Shown here piece after piece: positions 25,331 through 33,777 of a stretch of DNA of 64,000 bases. Numbering within the stretch: the first letter of the stretch is position 1; every line of letters starts with the position of its first letter. This DNA is from Phycisphaeraceae bacterium (GTDB taxonomy: Bacteria; Planctomycetota; Phycisphaerae; Phycisphaerales; Phycisphaeraceae). The translations under genes and the position numbers were made by a program. The notes beneath the pieces are model-generated. The model had not been told where the DNA came from. It made no database searches and saw nothing but the letters and a program-made list of their open reading frames with translations. The stretch covers positions 16,690 to 80,689 of the forward strand of contig JAJDCY010000006.1 in the NCBI GenBank assembly GCA_029260595.1. The letters are read 5' to 3'.

Positions 25331-27703
25331 TCAACGCGGCGCCGGCGGCGCACCCGGCGACACCCGCGGCGACGGAGCCTCCGACGACTCACCCGACGAC
25401 CCGCCGCCCTCATCCGACCCGTCGCCACTCTCACCCAACATCACCGTGAGCAGCTTGATATACCGGGTGATCTCTTCGTCCTCGGGGTTCAGCGTCGCGG
25501 CCCGCTCGAACGACACCTTCGCCGCCGGAAGCTCAACCAGGTCCAACTCGCATAGCCCGCGCAACTGAAACACCTCCCAGTTGTCGTACCCCTCAACGAT
25601 CAACTGCTCGCACACCGCCAACCCCTCCCCCGGCTGGTCCGCCGCACGGTGTGCCTCCGCCAGGTCGTAGGCCGTCTGCGCATCGAATACATTCTCATCC
25701 AGGTGTTGCCTCAGCGACACGATCGCGTCTGTGTGTTCACCCCGCTCGACGTGGACCGTCGCCCGCATCCGGATCAACTCACCGGAAGGCTTGCGCGCGA
25801 TGAATCGATCCAGTTCGGCCACGGCATCGTCCTCACGCCCCAGCTTCCACAGCAACGCGAAATAATCGAGGTAGTACGTCTCGTCGGCGAACCCGTCGCC
25901 GAAGATGCGCGAGTAGGCCTCGATCGCCTCGTCCAGGTCGCCCCCCGTGTGCTTCAACCAGGCGTACATCGCCAGCACGTCCTGGTTCTCGCCGTGCGCC
26001 CCGATGTTCGCTTGAAGATACGCCAACGCCTCATCGTTCCGCTCCAACTCCACCAGCACATTCAGGATATTGATTAGCTCCTCGACATCATCCGGGTCCA
26101 GCCCGTACGCATGATCGAGATACGCCAACGCCTGATCCAGACGACGGCTGGTGTAGGCTTCCAACGCCATCTCATGGTGCACCGATTTCCAGTACGCCCT
26201 GAGCGCATCGCCGGGCGCCGGTGCCGTGCGATCGCAGATCACCGGAGGCAGGATCGTCACCCGCTCGAGCATCCGATCCACTTCGTCGAGCGGTGTGTCG
26301 CGATCACCAACCGTCCACGCCGCGATGAGGTACGCGGATCGTTGGTTCCGCAACAGGTCCATCCGATAACGGATGCCGGTCTCATCGACGACACGGTGCA
26401 TCGTGACTCGATACCCCTCGGCATTCGCCAGGGTGATCGCCCGCACATCCGTGATCGCCGCGCTCGGATACGACACGTCGAAGTAGCTGAGCATGCCGTT
26501 GATAAACCACGGCTTGGTCGGCTCCGGCCCGATCAAGCGAACCGGGACGACGACACATGCGCCGCCCGACCCACGCAACACACCGTAAACCGCCTCGGGC
26601 GTGTCGGCCGCCAGGTCGTCCCACCGCATCCAGCCGCTATCCGCCGCATCCACCGCGAAGCCCCATCGCGTATCACGCGTGCTCTGCGCCGGGACACCGC
26701 TGTCCGCGTGGAACACCAGCTCGCGGTCCAGAATCCGAAATCGCTCGAACATCTCACGAGCCTGCTCATCGATCGAACCCTTGTCCTTGCGAGCGGCACA
26801 GGCGATCAACTGATACGCGTACCCGTTGTGCCAGATCAGGCGGTACGCGTAGTTCAGCCACACCCCGTTGACCCGTGCGTCAGCCCTCAGCTCCGCGACC
26901 TCGATCCCATCGACCGTCCGGACTTGCTGATCGGTGACGCTACACTCACTGGCCGCACCCATCAGGTTGGCGCGCACAATCTCCGCCAAACCCGCGAGAG
27001 TGATGCCGGACTCCGCACCAAGCCGCTCGGCGATCACCTGAAAATACACCTCCGGCACGCGCCGCCGAAACGCCAGTGTGGTATCCGCGCTGAGTTTGGT
27101 CGGGTCGAGCTGAACCCACGGGCGGCTGGGCAAACGGAATCGGAAGTTGGTCTCGGCCACGTCGATCCAATCACCGTCCGCATCCGTGCTCGTCGGCCCA
27201 GCCAGATCCGCCTCGAGCGCGATGTCACTTTCAGCCCGTTCGCGAGCTCCCTGCGCAATGCCCACCGCGAGTGCGCCCACGAACAGGCACGTAAACACGA
27301 CGCTCAGGGCGATCCCCCACGACGCCTGTTTGCCGCCCTGGCGGTAGCGGGCCCGGTGATGGCTCAGGCTGACCAGCCCCACGATCCCAACCACGAACCC
27401 CGCCAGGAAAAGCGCCAGGACGATCGAGTACACGACCGCCCTGATACCCCAAGCCTCAACCCACCCGGCCGAAGTCGCGTAATTGAGCACGCACGCGATA
27501 CACCACCCGGTCAGCACGAGCGCCAGCGACGCTACGCAGCCCGAGTGGGTCGTCGGCCTACGGCTGATCTGCGCGCACTTCATGATGCCCCACAGCAATA
27601 GCGCCGCCGGGATGAGCTTCAACTCCGGGCTTGTACCAGCATCGGCGGCCGCAGCCGCGAGCCCGACGGCCGCGGCAAGATACGTCACATCTGTAAATAT
27701 CAT
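25331..27703 (-). CDS. membrane protein with C-terminal TPR repeats
   Basis: This 790-residue protein of unknown function begins with four or five hydrophobic segments in the first 180 residues ('YLAAAVGLAAAAADAG', 'LIPAALLLWGIM', 'AVVYSIVLALFLAGFVVGIVGLVSL', 'IALSVVFTCLFVGALAVGIAQG'). A globular region follows with two similar blocks ('FRFRLPSRPWVQLDPTKL' and 'WGFAVDAADSGWMRWDDL'). From about residue 500 TPR units appear ('DQALAYLDHAYGLDPDDVEEL', 'GDLDEAIEAYSRIFGDGF', 'LPAAKVSFERAATLNPEDEE'). The tail is Gly/Ser/Pro-rich. The start is placed at the ATG at 27703, where the first membrane segment begins; the longer frame would add a charged segment in front. It is convergent with the mechanosensitive channel gene. 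Confidence 0.8.
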   Translation of the reverse strand: MIFTDVTYLAAAVGLAAAAADAGTSPELKLIPAALLLWGIMKCAQISRRPTTHSGCVASLALVLTGWCIACVLNYATSAGWVEAWGIRAVVYSIVLALFLAGFVVGIVGLVSLSHHRARYRQGGKQASWGIALSVVFTCLFVGALAVGIAQGARERAESDIALEADLAGPTSTDADGDWIDVAETNFRFRLPSRPWVQLDPTKLSADTTLAFRRRVPEVYFQVIAERLGAESGITLAGLAEIVRANLMGAASECSVTDQQVRTVDGIEVAELRADARVNGVWLNYAYRLIWHNGYAYQLIACAARKDKGSIDEQAREMFERFRILDRELVFHADSGVPAQSTRDTRWGFAVDAADSGWMRWDDLAADTPEAVYGVLRGSGGACVVVPVRLIGPEPTKPWFINGMLSYFDVSYPSAAITDVRAITLANAEGYRVTMHRVVDETGIRYRMDLLRNQRSAYLIAAWTVGDRDTPLDEVDRMLERVTILPPVICDRTAPAPGDALRAYWKSVHHEMALEAYTSRRLDQALAYLDHAYGLDPDDVEELINILNVLVELERNDEALAYLQANIGAHGENQDVLAMYAWLKHTGGDLDEAIEAYSRIFGDGFADETYYLDYFALLWKLGREDDAVAELDRFIARKPSGELIRMRATVHVERGEHTDAIVSLRQHLDENVFDAQTAYDLAEAHRAADQPGEGLAVCEQLIVEGYDNWEVFQLRGLCELDLVELPAAKVSFERAATLNPEDEEITRYIKLLTVMLGESGDGSDEGGGSSGESSEAPSPRVSPGAPPAPR

Positions 27704-27855
27704 CACGAGATTGTAGCAGCGCGGCGGCCGCGGTTTCGCTTGGTATTGTGGGTCGCTGCTGGCTTTACACTTATTGGGCGTAAAGACGGTTGGGAGCGGC
27801 GCGGCGCGGGGGTTGGGTTGGGCGGGGCGGGGCGAAAAAGAATCCTGCCTGCCTG

Positions 27856-27884
27856 TTGACATCCGCCTGAACTGACGATATATT
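27856..27884 (+). promoter_or_regulatory. near-consensus promoter of the GbsR-type regulator
   Basis: A perfect TTGACA (27856-27861), a 17-base spacer and TATATT (27879-27884) form a near-consensus sigma70 promoter. The palindromic operator at 27883-27898 overlaps its -10 and expected start point near 27891. Confidence 0.85.
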
Positions 27885-27898
27885 CTGTATAGACAGAA
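27883..27898. promoter_or_regulatory. operator palindrome at the regulator's own promoter
   Basis: TTCTGT-ATAG-ACAGAA is a perfect inverted repeat of 6-bp arms and a 4-base centre. It covers the end of the -10 and the expected transcription start. A near copy precedes the next gene at 28509-28526, so it is probably the binding site of the regulator, which would repress itself. Confidence 0.7.
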
Positions 27899-27931
27899 AT
27901 AATTGAACTTACTGCCAACAGAGACGCAGCC

Positions 27932-28474
27932 GTGGCACCACTAACCCCCGCACAAAACAAGTTCATCCTCCACTGGGGCGAGATGGGCACCAAATGGGGC
28001 ATCAACCGCACCGTCGCCCAGGTACACGCCCTCCTGTTCGTCACCGAAGACCCCCTCAACGCCGAACAGATCGCCCAGACCCTCTCCGTCGCCCGCTCAA
28101 ACGTCAGCACCAGCCTCCGCGAGCTGCAAAGCTGGGGCCTGGTCCGCATCGAGCACCGCCTGGGCGACCGCAAAGACCACTACGCCACCTTCGAGGACGT
28201 CTGGGAGATGTACCGCGTCGTCGCGGCACAGCGCAAGGCCCGTGAGATCGACCCGACCATCGAGATCCTCCGCCAGTGCGTCGCCGAGTCGTCGGCGAAG
28301 AAGACCCACGACCCCTACACCCACAAGCGGCTGTCGGAGATGCTGCGATTTATCGAGTCCATGACCTCGTGGTGCGACCACGCGCTGCGGTTGCCGGCCT
28401 GGGCGTTGCAGAAGCTGGTGAAGATGGGCCCGCGGCTGGGCAAGATCGTGGGGCTGACCAATCCGCGCCCCTGA
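27932..28474 (+). CDS. GbsR/MarR-family transcriptional regulator
   Basis: This is a winged-helix regulator of 180 residues. The N-terminal part 'FILHWGEMGTKWGINRTVAQVHALLFV' is the hallmark of GbsR-type proteins. The HTH is 'LNAEQIAQTLSVARSNVSTSLRELQSWGLVRI' (about residues 47-78) and the wing 'HRLGDRKDHYATFEDVWEMYR' follows. The C-terminus is helical, ending in an amphipathic stretch. It starts with GTG at 27932; no ATG is available before the conserved sequence, and the predicted transcript starts about 40 bases earlier. It is followed by a small membrane protein whose upstream region carries the same operator. It probably controls itself and that gene; the signal sensed is unknown. Confidence 0.88.
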   Translation: MAPLTPAQNKFILHWGEMGTKWGINRTVAQVHALLFVTEDPLNAEQIAQTLSVARSNVSTSLRELQSWGLVRIEHRLGDRKDHYATFEDVWEMYRVVAAQRKAREIDPTIEILRQCVAESSAKKTHDPYTHKRLSEMLRFIESMTSWCDHALRLPAWALQKLVKMGPRLGKIVGLTNPRP

Positions 28475-28508
28475 GACCGCGGCCCTGATCGCTTTTTTTC
28501 GCTAGATA

Positions 28509-28526
28509 TTTCAGTCAGTACAGAAA
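28509..28526. promoter_or_regulatory. second operator copy before the small membrane-protein gene
   Basis: TTTCAGT-CAGT-ACAGAAA repeats the operator at 27883-27898 with the same right half (ACAGAAAT on both) and one mismatch in the left arm. A TAGATA hexamer directly precedes it at 28503-28508 and may be a -10. Confidence 0.6.
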
Positions 28527-28569
28527 TGACAGTCAAAACCAACAGAACCCCTTGCCAAGGAGACCCGCG

Positions 28570-28962
28570 ATGACCGCCACACCCACCTACGCACTGATCA
28601 ACTACGCGCTCTACCTGAGCCTCAGCCTCGCGATCACCTACGCCGTCGGCCGCACACTGTTCAAAAACGGCCGCATCTTCCTTATCGAGGCCTTCCACGA
28701 CAACCGGGAGCTGGCCGACTCGGTCAGCCACCTGCTGCTGGTCGGGTTCTACCTGATCAACTTCGGGTTCGTCTGCATCGCGTTGCAGACCGACCTGTAC
28801 CCACGAACGATCCTCGACCTGTTCGAGCACCTGAGCACCAAGGTCGGGCTGGTGATGCTGATCCTGGGTGTGATCCACTCGATCAACGTGTGTGTCTTCA
28901 ACCGCATGCGCAAGAAGGCGCAGCAGGTGACGGCTGGGGGTTTGGCTGACCAGGCCGAATAG
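28570..28962 (+). CDS. small integral membrane protein, target of the GbsR-type regulator
   Basis: This 130-residue protein is of unknown function. It has three membrane segments: 'YALINYALYLSLSLAITYAVG' (about 7-27), 'VSHLLLVGFYLINFGFVCIAL' (about 52-72) and 'VGLVMLILGVIHSINVCVF' (about 92-110), with a basic C-terminal end (RMRKKAQQ). AAGGAGA precedes the ATG at 28570, deciding the start over an in-frame TTG at 28552. The preceding regulator gene and the shared operator suggest joint control. No recognised transporter or enzyme motif is present. It could act in the membrane as a stress-induced or accessory protein, but that is open. Confidence 0.8.
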   Translation: MTATPTYALINYALYLSLSLAITYAVGRTLFKNGRIFLIEAFHDNRELADSVSHLLLVGFYLINFGFVCIALQTDLYPRTILDLFEHLSTKVGLVMLILGVIHSINVCVFNRMRKKAQQVTAGGLADQAE

Positions 28963-29031
28963 GCCCGACCAGGCAGACTCCACCGCGACCGCGGCGTTGT
29001 GCACACGAATTGGCGTCGGACTCGAGGATCA

Positions 29032-29616
29032 CTAAGCGTTGTTCGCGTCGCCCGGGCCGTTGCCGCCGGCGGGGCCGTCGCCGGCGGGGCGGTCTTCCAT
29101 CTGGTGGATGTAGGCCATCGTGCGCTCGAGCTCGCGCTTGAGGTGGCGGACGCGGAGCAGGGACTTGACGCGGGTGATCAGTTCGAGCTTGTTGACGGGC
29201 TTGGTCAGGAAGTCGTCCGTCCCGGACTCGACCCCGCGCTCGATATCGCCCAACTCGTTGAGTGCCGTGACCATCATCACCGGGATCGACCGTGTGCCGG
29301 GGTCGTCCTTGATCTTGCGGCAGACCTCGAAGCCGCTCATCCGGGGCATCATCACGTCGAGCAGGACCAGGTCGAGCTGGGGGCCGGCGGGGTCCTCGAT
29401 GATTTTCATCGCTTCGAGCCCGTCGCCGGCGGTGATCAGCTTGCACGGCAGGGCTTCGAGATACGCCTGGATCAGCTCGAGGTTCTGGAGGTTGTCGTCG
29501 ACGATCAGGATCGTCGAATCGCTCAGGTCCATCTCCTCTTCGCCGAACGCGGCCAGCCGCTGCTTGGCCGCTTCCTCCGACGCCGGTGTGTTGTTCCCAG
29601 GTAGGTCCATGCTCAT
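29032..29616 (-). CDS. CheY-like response regulator
   Basis: This is a phosphoacceptor receiver protein of 194 residues. After a short charged N-terminus, the REC domain runs from about residue 33 to 155. The acidic pair is Asp40-Asp41 (ILIVDDN), the phosphoacceptor Asp87 (LVLLDVMMP), the switch Thr117 (MMVTALN) and the conserved Lys139 (FLTKPVNK). All are present, so it should be phosphorylatable. A coiled-coil-like helix (LLRVRHLKRELERTMAYIHQME) and a Gly-rich tail follow, with no DNA-binding or enzymatic output domain. AGGAAG before the ATG at 29616 decides the start. No cognate kinase gene lies in the window. The upstream transferase gene is 73 bases away and may be cotranscribed. Confidence 0.9.
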   Translation of the reverse strand: MSMDLPGNNTPASEEAAKQRLAAFGEEEMDLSDSTILIVDDNLQNLELIQAYLEALPCKLITAGDGLEAMKIIEDPAGPQLDLVLLDVMMPRMSGFEVCRKIKDDPGTRSIPVMMVTALNELGDIERGVESGTDDFLTKPVNKLELITRVKSLLRVRHLKRELERTMAYIHQMEDRPAGDGPAGGNGPGDANNA

Positions 29617-29689
29617 CTCGGTGCTTCCTCGCGGCTGTTGTTCGCCGTCAACCTCCCGCCCCAACCCCCGGCCCCCAACCCCCGGCCGG

Positions 29690-30496
29690 TTAGGCCCTGC
29701 GGTTGTCGCCGCAGATGCGGTCAAGCCGATCGCTCAGTTTCGCCAGCGCCGGGTCCTGCGGCGCCGCCGGTTGCCCGCCGCTTAACCGGTCGCGTAGCGC
29801 GGCCAATCCGGCGGCGTCGTCCACGTCGAACCAGGGTGGCAGGCTTGCGACGTTCAGGCCCGCGGCTCGCCCGGCTGCCAGGGTCTGATCGTACACGGCG
29901 GGTGTGCCCCAGTCGATGCCGGTAAGCAATTCGCGGCGGCGGCGGCGGCCGGCCAAGGTCCAGTATCCGCCGTCCTCGACTGGGCCGACGGCTGCGTCGG
30001 CGGCTGGGCCGGGCCCCGCGACGGCCTGGAGCGCCGATCGGAGGGCGTTCGAGGGCACATCGGGGCTATCGACGCCGAAAAACACGGCCGCAAGATCGCC
30101 TGTATCGCCCGCGACGGCCCGCCATACATGGTCTAGGCGGTCGCCCAGGTCGCCGGTGCCCTGGTCGACCACCCGCCATCCGGGAGGGACGGCCAACCCC
30201 ATCCCAAGGTCCATCCCAACCACCGCGTCGTGATGCGCCCGCGAGTCTCCGTCAAATCCATCCAACGCAAGCACATGGGTCACAGCTACATCGCGATCGG
30301 GCGAGACCATGAGATCGCGGAGCCGTTGGAGGACGCAGCCGAGCATCGCGGCGTGGACCTCGGCCGCGTGGTGCGCGGTCATTTCGCCGATCATGCGGGT
30401 CTTGACACGTCCGGGGACGGCGGGCTTGGCCATGACGACGACTGCTAGAGGCTTTGTATTTTGCCCTGCTTCAGAATTGTTCACGCTCTGTGGCAT
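29690..30496 (-). CDS. TIGR04282-family glycosyltransferase-like protein (DUF2064)
   Basis: This 268-residue protein resembles the family named for arsenosugar-type glycosyltransferases. The N-terminal nucleotide-binding signature is 'LAVVVMAKPAVPGRVKTRM' (about residues 17-35). 'VFFGVDSPDVP' near 150 supplies the Asp-containing metal or sugar motif, and 'AAVGPVEDGGYWTLAG' near 175 is strongly conserved in this family. 'LPPWFDVDDAAGLAALRDRL' ends the domain. No arsenic genes are nearby, so an arsenic role is not supported and the sugar acceptor is unknown. The response-regulator gene lies downstream in the same direction. Confidence 0.85.
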   Translation of the reverse strand: MPQSVNNSEAGQNTKPLAVVVMAKPAVPGRVKTRMIGEMTAHHAAEVHAAMLGCVLQRLRDLMVSPDRDVAVTHVLALDGFDGDSRAHHDAVVGMDLGMGLAVPPGWRVVDQGTGDLGDRLDHVWRAVAGDTGDLAAVFFGVDSPDVPSNALRSALQAVAGPGPAADAAVGPVEDGGYWTLAGRRRRRELLTGIDWGTPAVYDQTLAAGRAAGLNVASLPPWFDVDDAAGLAALRDRLSGGQPAAPQDPALAKLSDRLDRICGDNRRA

Positions 30497-30532
30497 CCGA
30501 AGTAGGTCCGGTCAGTGCTGTGTAAGCAGCGA

Positions 30533-30562
30533 TTGGGCAACACACCCGATCCCGGCTATAAT
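30533..30562 (+). promoter_or_regulatory. promoter of the unknown gene at 30694
   Basis: TTGGGC (30533-30538), an 18-base spacer and a perfect TATAAT (30557-30562). Transcription would start near 30569, leaving a leader of about 125 bases. Confidence 0.65.
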
Positions 30563-30693
30563 GGCCTCTTATTCGCGGGCCGCCGCGATGGGACAGGGTA
30601 CGCCCAGCCGGGGCATTTGGCGGCGGGCCCGGGCGGGTTGGCCTAGCGGCGGCAGGCCATTCGTACGACTCTATCTGATTATCACGACAGGAG

Positions 30694-31290
30694 TTGGCTC
30701 TGGAACTCAATCTCAAAAGAAGCGTCAAAGTCAACACCCCCGCCGACGGCGAGATCATCGTAACGCTCCAGGGCGGTGCCCGCATGCCGCCGCCGCGGCT
30801 GCCCTGGCAGGACCGGTGGAACCAGCCGACGGTGGAGCAGTTGCTCGCGCCGTTCAAGAGCGAGACCGATCAGCCGCTGACACGATTGGTGAGCAAGCTG
30901 GATGCGCTGGATCACGCTGAGCGGGCCATCACTTGGTATGGGCCGGCGTGGCGGTGGACGATGCACTACTCGGTGGCGGACCCGGACGGGGTGGCCGACG
31001 CCGATGCCAACACGCTCGCCTACCTGGTGCCGAACAACAAAACCCCTGCGGTCAGCGTCCCGCTGCACCCGGACCTGATCGGGCAACTGCCGCTTAAGCG
31101 GATGACCAAGTATGTGCGCGAGGGTATCCGCATCGCCAAGTGCGCCGTCGAGATCCACTGGGCGACGTGGACCCCGACCAACGACTCGGACGCCGATGCG
31201 CTGGCGGACCTGCTCAAGCACAAGCACAAGCTGCTGTACCAGCGGAACACGGGCAAGACACCAGGCAAGAAGACCGCCGCCAAGCGCTAG
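30694..31290 (+). CDS. unknown protein with a non-ATG start
   Basis: I do not recognise this protein of up to 198 residues. It is cytoplasmic-looking, with 'LPWQDRWNQPTVEQLLAPFKSE', 'HAERAITWYGPAWRWTMHYS' and a Lys-rich C-terminus (KHKHKLLYQRNTGKTPGKKTAAKR) that might bind nucleic acid. The start is unclear. GGAG at 30690-30693 directly abuts a TTG at 30694 and lies six bases before an in-frame CTG at 30700. The first in-frame ATG is at 30784, inside what appears to be coding sequence. The CTG or TTG is therefore more likely. A strong promoter lies upstream at 30533-30562. It may be a DNA- or RNA-associated protein. Confidence 0.65.
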   Translation: MALELNLKRSVKVNTPADGEIIVTLQGGARMPPPRLPWQDRWNQPTVEQLLAPFKSETDQPLTRLVSKLDALDHAERAITWYGPAWRWTMHYSVADPDGVADADANTLAYLVPNNKTPAVSVPLHPDLIGQLPLKRMTKYVREGIRIAKCAVEIHWATWTPTNDSDADALADLLKHKHKLLYQRNTGKTPGKKTAAKR

Positions 31291-31407
31291 GCCCGGGTGG
31301 CGGTCGGCCGCGCGGCCCGGTGCGCATGCGGCCTGACTTTACGCCCGCGACACATTCATTAAAAATACACCCCTTTCACACACCGCCGCGTGGGGAACCG
31401 CTAAGCC

Positions 31408-33696
31408 ATGCAGTTGATGACGTGGACACTGGCGAGGCTGGGCAGCCGGCTGAGTTTGTTGTTTGAGCCGCACCAGCGGCGGGTGCGGCACTCGGCTTTG
31501 GGGCGGTTCCTCGATCAGCCGATGGACCTGATGGTCGGGCTGGTCGAGCCGGACGGGACGGAGCGCGTGCTGCCGCTGACGACGCGCGGCAAGGCTCTCT
31601 ACAACACCGAGCAGTTCGAGCGGCTGAACTCGATCACGTTTCGCGGGCACAGCGAGCAGTACCGGCTGCGGTTCGAGTTCAACATCCACAGTGTTTTTTA
31701 CCCGCAGGACGAGCCGCTGTGCCTGATGCCCGCGTTCTATCTGGAGATGCGGGTCAGCCCGGTGCAGCGTGTGCGTTGGATCAAGCCGGCGGGGCCGACG
31801 CCGGATTCGGTGAAGCTGTTTATCCGCCTTGCGCGACCCGACACGCAGATCAGCGCGTCGACGGGTGGTGACCCGGACAGTGCGGGGCGGATCGATCTGG
31901 CGTATCGCAACGCGCTGACGCCGACCGACAGCCCGGGCAGTGCGGACGCCCCGGCAGTGGCGGTGACTGAGCGGATCCTGAGCCTGAACCCCGGGTGTGT
32001 GGCGGATGACGATGGGCGGGGGCTGACGCTGGACCTTCCCGTGACCAAAGCGGGCAGCGGGGTCAAGTGGCGGTTGGTGTGGGGGGCGCACTGCGGGGAT
32101 CCGATCCTGGCGGTGGGGCAGCACCCGGCGCCGGCGAATGCGCCGCTGCGATACAACGCGCTTTGGCCGGACCTGGATGCGGTGATGGAGGAGGCGGTGC
32201 GGTTGCGTGATGATCGGCTGGCGCACTCGCGTCGGTTTGAGAAGCTGGTTGATCAGGCGCCGCTTAGCATGGCGCAGCGGCATCTGTTGCATCAGTCGTT
32301 TCAGAACTTTCTGGCCAATACGTTTTGGTGTCATCAACCGGGCGATGCGGGTGACGGTGAATCGGGCGACGGCGAGTCGAGCGGGCAGGCGGATGCGGCC
32401 GATGGCGGGCCGGATACGTTTCGCCAGTGGTTCACGGTGTGGAACGGTGACCGCCACTACCACAGCACGCTTGGTGTGGGGTACAGCGCGTCGCTGTTTT
32501 ATCTGACGCTTTGGCCGCGGCTGCTGGTGATGCAACTCGATCAGTGGGCCGAGCACGCGAAACCGGATCAGGATCAGTCCGAACCGCCGGCGGCGTATCT
32601 TGGTCGCGATCTTGGGCAGGGCACGCGGATCAGCGGGCAGGCGTACCCGCACGATTTGCCGGTTGAGACCAACAGTGATTTTTTGCTGATCCTGCAGGCG
32701 TATAGCCACTGGACGGGGGACCTGGCGCCGCTGGGGCGTCACGCGGAGTTGGTGCACCGGCTTGCCGAGCATTTGATCGCGGCGGATGAGCAGGACTGCG
32801 GGTTTCCGACGCGCGGGTCGGCGAATGCGATTGATGACGCCGGGCCGGCGCTGCAGTATGCGCGCAAGCAGATGTACCTGGCGACGAAGCGGATTGCGGC
32901 GCTGCAGGCGGCGGCTGATCTGTTGCGGCGCGTTGAGCGTGAGGAGCCGGCCGAGCGCTGCGACGCGACGATCGCGCGGGCGGTGCCGCTGATCGAGCAG
33001 CAGGCGTGGTTGGGCGACCACTACGCGGTGTGTGCCGACCCGGACGCGACGGGGATTCAGGATGTGTGGACCGGCGATGCGCTGCCGTTCGAGAAAGTGC
33101 CCGGGTGGGATGCGTACTCGATCTACACCGCGAATGGTTTGCTGTTGCCGGCGATCACGGCACAGCCGCTGCTGCTTGATCCGGAGCGGCTGGCGACGGA
33201 CCTTCGCAACGCTTGCCGCGAGACGCTGGGTCAGTACGGCGGTGCGCACACGTCGGCGGAGCCGGAGAACGTGTGGGTCAGCCAGAACCTGTGGCGCGAC
33301 TGTGTCGGGCGGTACCTGGGGCTGACGGAGTTGCCGTGGGCGCAGCGGTACTGGGACCTGCAGGTGATGGGCAACACGCACGACCGCAGCCTGGGGTTTA
33401 TTGATAGTTATCTCGGCAACGATCTGTCGTTCCACCCACGGGGGGTGGTGACGTTCGGTTATCTGTTGGCTTACCCGCGGTTGGTGATCGACCGGCTAGC
33501 TGAGGGCGGCGCGGCGATCAGCGTCACCCCCGACCGCCACTACCCGCAGCGCTGGCCGCTGCTGGCGCTGGCGGATTGGAGAGCGTGCCGGGCACCCGTC
33601 TGCGTCGTCGATGCGCAGGGGCAGGTGACGATCGAATGCGAGTCGGACCCGATTACGATTCGTGGGGGTGAGGAGACAGCGGGGGTGGTGGGGTAA
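31408..33696 (+). CDS. (alpha/alpha)6-barrel glycoside hydrolase candidate (GH52/GH116-like)
   Basis: This is a large protein of 762 residues. The N-terminal 270 residues are beta-rich. The C-terminal part is a helical barrel: 'WFTVWNGDRHYHSTLGVGYSASLFYLTLWPRLLVMQLD' near 340-380, 'GQAYPHDLPVETNSDFLLILQAYSHWTGD' near 420-450 and 'SANAIDDAGPALQYARKQMYLATKRIAALQAAADLL' near 475-515. From memory of GH52 beta-xylosidases, the order of these blocks and the 'D...A...Q.Y.A.K..AAL.A...L' pattern are similar, though identity is low. 'GWDAYSIYTANGLLLPAITAQPLL' and 'ENVWVSQNLWRDCVGRYLG' follow. There is no signal peptide. A long antisense open frame exists but has no recognisable content. GGGGAA lies 10 bases before the ATG. 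Confidence 0.65.
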   Translation: MQLMTWTLARLGSRLSLLFEPHQRRVRHSALGRFLDQPMDLMVGLVEPDGTERVLPLTTRGKALYNTEQFERLNSITFRGHSEQYRLRFEFNIHSVFYPQDEPLCLMPAFYLEMRVSPVQRVRWIKPAGPTPDSVKLFIRLARPDTQISASTGGDPDSAGRIDLAYRNALTPTDSPGSADAPAVAVTERILSLNPGCVADDDGRGLTLDLPVTKAGSGVKWRLVWGAHCGDPILAVGQHPAPANAPLRYNALWPDLDAVMEEAVRLRDDRLAHSRRFEKLVDQAPLSMAQRHLLHQSFQNFLANTFWCHQPGDAGDGESGDGESSGQADAADGGPDTFRQWFTVWNGDRHYHSTLGVGYSASLFYLTLWPRLLVMQLDQWAEHAKPDQDQSEPPAAYLGRDLGQGTRISGQAYPHDLPVETNSDFLLILQAYSHWTGDLAPLGRHAELVHRLAEHLIAADEQDCGFPTRGSANAIDDAGPALQYARKQMYLATKRIAALQAAADLLRRVEREEPAERCDATIARAVPLIEQQAWLGDHYAVCADPDATGIQDVWTGDALPFEKVPGWDAYSIYTANGLLLPAITAQPLLLDPERLATDLRNACRETLGQYGGAHTSAEPENVWVSQNLWRDCVGRYLGLTELPWAQRYWDLQVMGNTHDRSLGFIDSYLGNDLSFHPRGVVTFGYLLAYPRLVIDRLAEGGAAISVTPDRHYPQRWPLLALADWRACRAPVCVVDAQGQVTIECESDPITIRGGEETAGVVG

Positions 33697-33703
33697 ATCA
33701 AAG

Positions 33704-33766
33704 TTACGGCGCGGGTGGCAGGACCCAGGCCGTAATGGTGGGTTTCGCTTTGCTTGATCCACCCTA
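33704..33766. repeat. composite palindromic repeat (REP-like)
   Basis: Two adjacent inverted repeats are present: TTACGGC (33704-33710) with GCCGTAA (33729-33735), and GGTGGGT (33737-33743) with ATCCACC (33757-33763) around TTCGCTTTGCTTG. The second unit resembles the 'GGTGGGTTTCGC...ACCCACCC' palindromes scattered in many bacterial genomes. It lies between a GC-rich glycosidase gene and an AT-richer unknown gene. Confidence 0.6.
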
Positions 33767-33777
33767 CTTGCTTGGTG

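Noticed and set aside
23224..25449. 741-codon open frame overlapping the mechanosensitive channel gene
   Set aside because: It is Arg/Pro-rich shadow translation of the channel gene, which is a clear MscS-family protein in the other frame.
26111..27601. 496-codon plus-strand open frame over the TPR protein gene
   Set aside because: Shadow frame; the opposite strand encodes membrane helices and TPR repeats.
31339..33435. 698-codon open frame antisense to the glycosidase candidate
   Set aside because: Its product is a basic Arg/Pro/Gln-rich sequence without domains. It mirrors the GC-rich third positions of the plus-strand gene, which has recognisable motifs and a ribosome binding site.
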